From Hydractinia symbiolongicarpus (lineage: Eukaryota; Cnidaria; Hydrozoa; Anthoathecata; Hydractiniidae): a stretch of 64,000 bases of DNA. Every line of letters begins with the position of its first letter. Within the stretch, counting starts at the first letter, position 1. The position numbers and the translations under genes are program-made. The stretch covers positions 19,587,001 through 19,651,000 of the forward strand of contig NC_079875.1 of assembly GCF_029227915.1 (NCBI RefSeq). The letters run 5' to 3'. Of the stretch, positions 52,991 to 61,264 are shown piece after piece. The notes beneath the pieces are model-generated. The model made no database searches. It saw nothing but the letters and a program-made list of their open reading frames with translations, and was not told where the DNA came from.

Positions 52991-55453
52991 CTAGTCGATT
53001 AGGCCCGTGGAAAAATCCACTTAGGCAGAAAAACAATTGAAAAGTTCTGTCATTTGAATTTTGATGACATCAGCAAATATTTCAGTATATTGAATATGCC
53101 TTTTACTAAAAAAAATAATCTGAAAATGCATAAAAAGAAAGTATATAAGTCATAATTTAACAAAAAAGTTCTTAAAATCTAACACAAAATATCAAATGTC
53201 AAATTGCATGAAATCCTCCCAACAAAACTTCAGACAAAATATGAAAAACAACGGCGTGCAAGGTGTAAAATCTAGTTAATAGAAAGTTACAACATTGACA
53301 GTCACAACCCAGACAGTACGACAACAATAATAATAATGTCAGAAATAACACATATCTCAACTATGTATACATCTTATTATGTGATTATGTTGAAAACCTT
53401 CAATATTTTAATCTGAAGTGTCGAAAAGAAAGGCTTGTAACAGTAAGCACAGATCTATGAAATAAGTTCTTTACGCATTTTAAACTTTGTCTTTTCCCTA
53501 AATGCTTATACAACAATACAACCTGAACAATATCAAAAAGCGAAACTTAAACAAACACAAAACACCTAAAAACAAAAAGTTAAACTTTGAAAAATCATTT
53601 ATTCGGTTGCATACCATCCTCTCCCGCAAGAATATGCACAAAATGTAAAAATTAACCGGTTAACAAAACAATTTTTTGTCTAATGATCCGTACTGACTTT
53701 ACCAAACATTTTAGCCTGAAATGTCGAAAAAGCAATGAGCAAGGAGTAAATTTCAAATCAACAAAAATTATTATTTTGAAAACATTGTATATATATATGG
53801 TCCTTCCTCACAAAAGTTTACAATAAATGTAGAACACAAAGGTTTATGAGGAGCAAATCAAAATATGAACAAAAATCAGTTCAATTGGCATGTTCTATAT
53901 TGTCTTCAGCCATAAAATCTTCCACAAAATTGATATGAAACCCATCAAATTCAACTCAGAAAAAGCAGTCATTTAAGTGCATACAAAAATACAACTTGTA
54001 AAAATCAAATTATTATTTTTAGTATATATAATTGCATATGGTCCTCCCTCACAACAGTTAAATTTTTGCACTAAATTTCCAACACAAAATACAAATTCTA
54101 AATAATTCCTATGGTTTTCCTCAAAAGTTTAATCAAAATATAAAAGATGAGAGGTGAACGACAAAATCAAAGTTTGCAGAATTTAATTATTTTGGTATAT
54201 ATATGTCTATTGATATATGCCCTTTATAACAATATTTCAATCCAAAATCTGAAAAAGAAAAACAGTTTGCAACAAAATCAGTTATTCTGATGATATTGCA
54301 TACACTTTTTCTCCACAAAAGTGTAAAAAAAGAATGGTTGTAGGAAATACTTCTGATTCAACAAAAATCAGTATTTGCATCTTGTACTCATTAAATATTA
54401 CCCAAAATTTCAAAAAACTGTGATTTGGAACGCATCAAATTTATAAATAGAGAGGGATCAGTCATTTCGGTATGTTGTACAGAGTCCTGCCCGGTAAGAA
54501 TTTATACAAAATATAAAAAAAACACAAGTTTTTTCGGTGTTGTACTCCCTCAAAAAAGTTGAAACTTTTCTTAATTGAGACAAAATGCCATAAACAAAAA
54601 CATTTTAGTCAGAACATCTAGAACAACAAAAATCACTACACTTAAGGTACCATAATTACTACATGTTAAATAAAAATCGTTTCGTCATATTGCATGTAAC
54701 CGATGTATATAAGTTTAGTTACACAAAATGTGAAAAATGCATTATTTGCATACACAAATTGTGAAAAATACATTATTTGCTTAAAAACAGTCCTTAAACT
54801 CTTCTTAAATATTATGTAATACTTTTTTAAAAGTTGTTGTGGCTTGTTAATTTAAGCTTAAAATGTCAATTAAAATAAGTTACAGTCACATTCTTAGCAA
54901 AGACCACTAAGATTAGCTTGCATGTAAAAAGCAACATAAAACTGAAGCTAACATAAGGTAGCTACAGCAGCTAATAGCTGGTCACTTAAATATAAACTGG
55001 AGACTTAGCTAGGTATAAAGAACATGGCTACATATTTATAAATTCCTAGCTACCTAGCTAGTCGTTGTTGGTGTGGTTGATGCTAGCTAACAAACATGTC
55101 TCACATCAATAATATCATCAAAACTTTAAAAAACATAAACAAACCTTACAGAAACCTTTCTATACTTCATTTATATACCATGCCCCTTTTTAAATGCTTT
55201 TGTAAAGATTTATTTTGAAGGCAAGAGAAGACAAATGCTTAAAAAGGACAGCCATCTTTTTTGCAAACACAATTTCCGTTACTTTGTGCTAGAACTTCAT
55301 TTAACAAACCACACAAAACTCGCGGCTTTTCACGACAAAGAAGACATATTTTTTTCGGCAACATCAAAGATTTTTTTCGGCAACATCAAAGGAAAATGAC
55401 GATATCAAATTTGCCTGTTACAGACACACGGAACTGGCTTATTATTATAGAGA
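52991..55453 (-). mobile_element. Long Helitron-ended element (2.46 kb) with repeat interior
   Basis: It starts CTAGTCGATTAGGCCCGTGG at the last A of copy D and finds a matching TC end only at 55,450-55,453 (GAACTGGCTTATTATTATAGAGA|T). The first 90 bp follow the family. The middle (about 53,080-54,800) is a degenerate tandem array with recurring CCTC(A/C)CAAAAGTTTA...AAAATAT..AA units. The last 80 bp again match the family. It could be one element with an expanded interior or a copy interrupted by other DNA. No ORF with a recognisable domain. Confidence 0.55.
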
Positions 55454-55582
55454 TACACCAAAATATTTGTTTTAGGAAGTGTGTCCAAATAATTTGAATA
55501 AAAAAAATGCTCGTGTTAAAAACTAGTGTAAGGTCCATAAGAAGGAAGTAACTAGTTACAAAATGTCACAAAAAGAAATAAG

Positions 55583-55662
55583 CTATCGCAATCAACTTGT
55601 TGATTGTTATCAGCTTTTACAACTATCGCAATCAACTTGTTGATTGTTATCAGCTTTTACAA
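55583..55662 (+). repeat. 40-bp tandem duplication
   Basis: CTATCGCAATCAACTTGTTG plus ATTGTTATCAGCTTTTACAA occurs twice in direct succession, with a partial third start (CTATCGTCAATCAAC). Each unit contains the palindrome CAATCAACTTGTTGATTG. Confidence 0.9.
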
Positions 55663-55883
55663 CTATCGTCAATCAACCTCCTTTTACTGGTAAAAGAACG
55701 TGTAAAATTAAAACAACGCCAAAATGATTTCATTCAATCTCTTTTTTTTTTATAATACAGAATAAGCTAATTGGTACACGCATAATTTGACGCACACAGG
55801 AAAGTATAAACAAAATATAGACAATGATAATGTTTTACAAATAGACCTTCGTAGTGTTTTTCTTTCAAGTGGAAATTTGACTC

Positions 55884-56303
55884 TTAGTTTTGCTTAGGCT
55901 TGCATGTGTAATTGTAACATGGAATATTCAAACAGGCGCACTGCTGAACAACAGTTAAAGAAACATTTGTTTTCCTCGTAACAGAGCCTTCCATACAGCT
56001 GGCTGCCACGGATATACGTTTAGTCTTCGGTGTACACGATACGCATGTGGATAACTCTTTCGAATAGGGTTCATAAAACGTTATACAAACACCAATACAG
56101 CGTTTGTTTTGAATTTTCAATGGATGGCAGCCTTTAACGAAAACTTCCTGCTCAAATTCTTCAGCATGACACAGGCTTCTTAACTTTTCCATAGACACAT
56201 AATATTTATTCTCCTTTGTCTCAATTGGTAGTAACGATACTGTCATTAAATATGTCCATAAAATTACCAGGTACAAAGTTGTTGAAACAGATAAAATATC
56301 CAT
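55884..56303 (-). CDS. Secreted cystine-knot protein, DAN/gremlin-like
   Basis: A 139-residue intact ORF with a signal peptide-like N-terminus (LYLVILWTYLMTVSLLP) and one CTCK/DAN-type domain. The Cys pattern C..(8-10)..GC-P-I..N-C-G-C-F-Y-P, C-SC-P, C, C-C matches BMP-antagonist cystine knots (VKGCHPLKIQNKRCIGVC; STCVSCTPKT; QQCACLNIPC). N-glycosylation sequons (NVSL, NYTC) follow. Such proteins bind and inhibit BMP ligands outside the cell. It is uninterrupted, unlike almost everything else here, and is probably a host gene; extra exons cannot be excluded. Bursicon-like or NBL1-like relatives are alternatives within the same fold. Confidence 0.72.
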   Translation of the reverse strand: MDILSVSTTLYLVILWTYLMTVSLLPIETKENKYYVSMEKLRSLCHAEEFEQEVFVKGCHPLKIQNKRCIGVCITFYEPYSKELSTCVSCTPKTKRISVAASCMEGSVTRKTNVSLTVVQQCACLNIPCYNYTCKPKQN

Positions 56304-56557
56304 CTCTGCTGTTTTTTCATTCTACATGTACGTTTTTGTGTTTATTTCATCAGGAGGTTAATAACTTTATGTTGCTAATGACATCAAGTTGATTAACGTT
56401 GGTTTCATCACCATAGTGATTAACTACGTCTAATACAAGATAGCTGACAAAGCATAATAAAAGCAATATTCCTTTTTATAAATTAATAATGACGGAATTG
56501 CCGTCTCACGGAAACGAGGCAGCCGTTGCTTCAGTTTTTCATAAATAAAAAATCGCT
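56304..56557. promoter_or_regulatory. Upstream region of the DAN-like gene
   Basis: Holds the presumed promoter of the minus-strand DAN-like gene and the edge of a THAP-element fragment. No sharp promoter motif can be singled out. Confidence 0.3.
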
Positions 56558-56695
56558 ATGGCGGACAGTGTATCGGAAAAACGTAAACATAAAAAAACAA
56601 GTCTTGGAAAGGAGTGTGCTGCCTGGGGATGTGATAGTAGAGGTTTAGTTGAATTCGAGGGTGAACCTCGCGTCCTTTCAAAAATGACGGCATAA
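56558..56695 (+). pseudogene. Inverted THAP N-terminal fragment
   Basis: Plus-strand ATG 56,558 encodes MADSVSEKRKHKKTSLGKE, then CAAWGCDSRGLVEFEGEP. This closely parallels the start of the minus-strand THAP protein at 57,993 (KKHKRSQGKQCAAWECNNR). It breaks off at about 56,680 where the minus-strand transposase sequence begins. Two related elements in opposite orientation are thus joined. Confidence 0.7.
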
Positions 56696-57993
56696 TTAAT
56701 TCTACACCAAGGGGTTTTACATAGTCCTCTATCAAAAAACCTCGATCAGCCATAATAGCATCTCATGCCTGCCAAAGGTTTGGAAATAATAAACCACTTT
56801 TGACAACAATATCTTTATCTGAGATGCTACCGGGGTAGGCACTCGATATAAATGTGAAACCTCCACCAGGAGCAATGCCAACAAGTACTTTAACGGTGGT
56901 GTGACTTTTGTATTCTGAGTACATCATTTTGTGTAAATATAAAGATGAAGGCACCGCAATTTTAAACTCTACACAATCTATAATGCATCATACGTTTGCA
57001 AATCTTTCTTTCATGCTAGCTGGCATATTTTCTTGAACTTGATTGCGGGAAGGCCAAATGCATATTGTTCCTAGCTTAACATACATATAATTTACCCACG
57101 TTTGAAAAGTATTTGCTACAGTACCTTCAGACACTTCAAACAAATATGATAAATGGCAAACATCAAAGTTTCTTCGCATTCTAACAAGGGTCAATAAAAA
57201 ACTTTCAAGAGGGGACAGCGTACGCAGTCTACCTGTATCACTAAAACCTTTGACATCTTGATTATTGTAAAGAATAACATTTTCTCCATTTTGTCCTGGG
57301 TTTAAAAAAATTATTAATTCTTTAAACACTTTGATGTTTGGTATGCCAGTGTAATGTTTACATGATGCATCAGATGACAAAACATTTTCGACAAATTTTA
57401 TTTTAACTGTAGAAATTTTTTCCATGAGTTTGTATTTCAACATTTCTATCTCTTTACACAAACTGTTTTTTTCTTCAGTAAGCTTTTCAACTTTTTTTGA
57501 CAAAAAAACTGCGTCTAGTTCCTCTCTCATAATAAAGTCTGGCTCAGCTACAAATTCAGTGGAATCATCCCCTATCTCAGTCTCATCAGGAATTAGAGTG
57601 GATGTCTCTCTAAATTTTTTTCGAGGAGATGGTCTGTTAACAGGAGCTTTTCTTTTGCTAATCCTCCACATTTTCAAATAGTGTAGGTTTGTCTCCATCT
57701 CTCAATCTGCGGCGTGTCCCACCAGGGGCTTTTAATATATCAGTTTTTGCAAAGTGTTTTTCGCACAGCACAGTATGGCTGGTTACTCTAAAGTTGTCTT
57801 GTCCATCAATACGTTTAATTCGGCTGCACCACACTTTCCTTGTTCCTGAATCTTTCGGAAATTTAAAAAAACTTATGGTTGAAGATATTAATTCATTTTC
57901 ATATTCAATCAGGCTACGATTATTGCATTCCCAGGCAGCACATTGTTTTCCTTGAGATCTTTTATGTTTTTTCTTCGTACTCCCCTCCGACAT
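56680..57993 (-). pseudogene. THAP-DDE transposase, frameshifted
   Basis: ATG 57,993 begins a THAP zinc finger: CAAWECNN, FFKFPKDSGTRKVWCSRIKR, CEKHF (the C2CH ligands) and the terminal LFENVED. A shift near 57,660 leads to a basic linker, a coiled coil (KKVEKLTEEKNSLCKEIEMLKY) and a DDE_Tnp_4-type nuclease with FKELIIFL, LSPLESFLLTLVRMRRNFD, LSYLFEVSEGTVANTF. Catalytic residues are visible as Asp in IIDCVEF (about 56,975), Asp in GSISDKDIV (about 56,820) and Asp in MADRGFLIED (about 56,745). In-frame stops lie at 56,988 and 56,763. The THAP plus DDE_Tnp_4 layout fits ISL2EU/IS4EU-type or related elements; TIRs were not found. Confidence 0.8.
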
Positions 57994-58035
57994 TTTGTTT
58001 ACAAAAAAGTTTAGCACCGCTAGTCTGGTTTTCAA

Positions 58036-58937
58036 TACGAGGCATACTATTGCGCAATAATTTATGAAAAGGTCTATTATTGGCCATTTAAACGGTTAAT
58101 TATAGTAAAACATGACACTTATCTCAGTGGACCGTTAGTCAACAGAGCAGCCCTTTCTATTTTTAGATTGTGAAAACCTACTTATAACAAATCGGAGTAT
58201 ATATTTCGGCGCCCTTATGGAGACGTTTTTTGCAACCAATTGATTTCTTATCTGCCTCCCCGGATAGTCTGTCTGTCAATCTTTAAGCCAAAGTATACTA
58301 AATTTCTTACTTATAAAACCAGAGTTTTTTGTTCAAAAACGCCGGTATAATCGCACCTGTAGGTATAGTGATAATCCCCGGTCAGTTCAGTTCAGGTCAA
58401 GTCATTTTATTTTATTTTTTAAGAATGTACGAAATTGATGCGTAAAATTATGCGCGACGGGCCCGTATAATTTTCAACAAGCTAACAACAAGTTATGTAT
58501 GTTATTAATAACGCGGGAGGATAAATGTAAAAACATGCCTGGACATTTTTTCTTCTTCTGCACATTGGACAAGATATTATTATTGCAAATCATTTTTCTA
58601 CAAATTTAACAAAGGAACGTAGAAATAAAACTATTCTATCCTATGTCATTGATAAGATGCTATTTAAAATCCATTTTGCGTACTTAAAGTAACAGGTTTC
58701 CTATGGTATTCCTATGCTATTAACATCATTCCTATGCTGTTTCTATGCCATCAACATCATATACCTCAGAGATTATTAAAAGTGCGGCAAAATAAAAAAT
58801 AATAAAAGCTAGTCGTGAAATTTCGTGCATTCTTGTTTGCCTGTTTACATGAAGTAATGAAATTACTTAGACAGTGGTTCGAAATAAAAGGTGCGGGGAA
58901 ACCATTTTGAACAAACAGATAGAAGAAGGCTGTTATT
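58036..58937. other. Interval with no recognised gene
   Basis: AT-rich spacer between the THAP element and the P450 exon. A search by eye for later P450 exons on the minus strand found none. Confidence 0.4.
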
Positions 58938-59030
58938 ATACAGACTAGCTACCTGGCTTTGTGATGTTCCAACAAAATCTACGTTTGTAGCCAAAATTTT
59001 AAAATTGTTGTGTTTAAGATTTGTACATGG
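58938..59030 (+). repeat. Dispersed repeat, copy 2 (related to 6,495-6,590)
   Basis: AAAATCTACGTTTGTAGCC with AAAATTGTTGTGTTTAAGAT downstream and GACTAGCTACCTGG upstream. It is preceded by TTATTATACAGA, which resembles the Helitron 5' end seen elsewhere. Non-coding. Confidence 0.5.
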
Positions 59031-59731
59031 CTAAAACTATACCCATAAAATTATAAATCCGCGCATTTCCCGTTTTTGGATGAAATTTTCAATGCGTTGT
59101 GTGTAATATTTTTTCTTCTTGTCAGCGCAGGACAATCAGTGGTGACAACAATACCTAAGCAAAAAAACCCTGAAAATTATCTTGACTGATAGTGTTTTCA
59201 AATAACTGCAGTGTCTACATGAGAAGGTGTTGTTTGATCGGCTAATAGAGTTATCCGACTGTAACAACAATATTTATTAATGACGCACACCATGGTCACA
59301 GAAATTAAATACATAAATAAAATGCGAAATATTCTTTCCATGGAAAGTTATCGTATTAGCCCTTTGACATCAGATATGCAATTCAATGCGCGGCCAAGTA
59401 CTGAAGGTGCAAGGGAGAAAGACAAACTTTCCAAAATTGGCTGGATGACTGTAGCCTTTAACGAGGATTCAAAAGAAATTTTTTTTGTTTAATTTCAGCA
59501 TAACCTAAAAAATAACCAGGTGTTTAGGTAATTTTTATTTGTCTGCATTTTCCGCTATAGCGCAAAAAGCCCACGAGTATTTTTGTTATCGCAGGTGCAC
59601 CTTTTTGCGTTATAGCGGAAAAGGAAGCCGAATGAAAACGAGGTTCTAAAAGGTAAAAAAAAATTCCTTATTTTGGTTTCTATTTGAAAACATAAAAAGA
59701 GCTGTAAAACGGGAAACATACGTATACATAC

Positions 59732-60071
59732 CCTTAAATCCTCTTGAGTAGACATTACCAGTATATCTTTGCGGCCTCCCTGAACAGTCTTTTGCGTGCA
59801 GAATCACTTTTGCAGCATCATAGTTATTTACAACAACAATAGGTGATTTACCAAGCCAAAACGTAAACACCGATCCAAGTTGGTCACATAGTCTCGCAAA
59901 GAGTAGCGGAAGATGAAATTTTCGTTTCAGCAGTACAAGGTGCATATTTCCCACTATCGGTAATCTTCTGGGACTGGGCGGTAGATGTTTCATCTCATCA
60001 ATACTTAAAGGTTTTCGGGTGTAGATTATCGTTATAAAGAGTAGCACGATCATCCCAATCATAAAACGCAT
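59732..60071 (-). CDS. Cytochrome P450, first exon only
   Basis: ATG 60,071 begins a membrane anchor (FMIGMIVLLFITIIY), then a basic/proline-rich hinge (LPPSPRRLPIVGNMH) and the first P450 helices with FTFWLGKSPIVVVNNYDAAK and SGRPQRYTGN. It ends at the donor AAGG|GTATGT (59,731/59,730). This is the N-terminal signature of microsomal CYP2/CYP17-clan enzymes, which oxidise hydrophobic substrates at the ER membrane. No further exons with the I-helix, ExxR or heme-Cys motif were found downstream on this strand before the window's other minus-strand genes. The gene may be a pseudogene, be truncated, or have exons I failed to see. Confidence 0.7.
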
Positions 60072-60536
60072 GTCAAAAAACTAAGATAAAGATAAAATAG
60101 TTTTTACAGTTATTTTGTACTGCATCAATATCAGAAGAACTTATACGCTTTTAAACTTCCTGGGTTGTGTTAAATCAGCAAGACAAGTATAAGTGCAATG
60201 CTTAAATCTTCGCGAATTTGCCGTTTTCTTTTCTACTAATTTGATTAAAAATTTTAGACTTTTAACTTAAATGCTGATTATCTGACATGGAAGAAAATTA
60301 GGTGACAAAATTTGACAGGAAAACGCAAAGCCGCGCTTAGAGATACCGTCACCTTCAAGGCGTAAAGAAATAATTGATACACTACAAGCTGGAAAGCTAT
60401 TAAAAAGTTAAATTTTCTTTAGGGTGAGGTGTAATCGGCATTACCAAAAAATATATATTTCTATGTTTTAACGAATCTTGCCTTATTCTTAAGAGTTTTT
60501 TAGAATAGAAGAAAATATCATCCATTAAAAACTCTT
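60072..60536. other. Upstream region of the P450 exon
   Basis: AT-rich; the P450 promoter should lie here. No distinctive motif can be called. Confidence 0.3.
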
Positions 60537-60540
60537 TTAA

Positions 60541-61264
60541 CCCTATTCGGTCCGGGGTTTTTCGAACATATTATGACAGGGGGGGGAGGAATCTGCCACC
60601 CCCCTCAATAACTTTTCATAGGCTTGTCCAAATTAAATCAAACTTAGCACACTTATAGTACGTCACAAAAAGGAACAAAATTGCAGCAATAATTTTTTGC
60701 TTGCGTCGGCACATTTTCTGTGACGTCATCAAAAGCTTGAAATTTGTTCAAAATGCCACTATCTGCTTAAAATTCAATTACTTTTGCTCTAGAGCGCATT
60801 TTTACATTCTGTTTGAAGTTTCTGAAAGCTAAATAAATGTTATTTAACATTTTTTCCGGTTTTTACATAGATTGTATGAAAAATTGCCAAATATTTCCCG
60901 AAAATCGTTTTTTTTTTCCGATTTTTGGATAAAGTCCGAAAAAATCGGAAAAAACGTGACCAAAACATGCAAAATGATTCTTCTTGATGAACAAAGTTGT
61001 GTTGTAAGTTTCAAGTTCTAAACATAATCCTAACAAGAGTTATTATATCTTTCCTATTATAAGAGTTTCATAGAGATTTTTAGGGGTAGTTTCGAATAAT
61101 AGCCAATATCAAAGCCTCTGAAAGGTATGGGACCTAAAAAATATGCATGCAGGTGACTAATAGATAAATATTAAAACTCATTAAGTATTGTAGCCATGCA
61201 ACATAGCATTAAAGATTTATAAAAAATCGTCGGGGGGGGGGGGGGATTCCCGGACCGAATAGGG
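60541..61264. mobile_element. piggyBac-type MITE
   Basis: CCCTATTCGGTCCGGG at the left end and CCCGGACCGAATAGGG at the right are perfect 16-bp inverted repeats. TTAA lies immediately outside each (60,537-60,540 and 61,265-61,268). A CCC terminus with TTAA target duplication is diagnostic of piggyBac elements. The 724-bp interior is non-coding, with G-runs next to both ends (GGGGGGG near 60,580 and a longer run at 61,232-61,245). A related fragment lies at 29,335-29,465. Confidence 0.92.

Noticed and set aside
58938-58960. TTATTATACAGA|CTAG as another Helitron junction
   Set aside because: Only the junction string resembles the family; the hairpin and GCCCGTGG block are missing, so it was kept only as part of a dispersed repeat.
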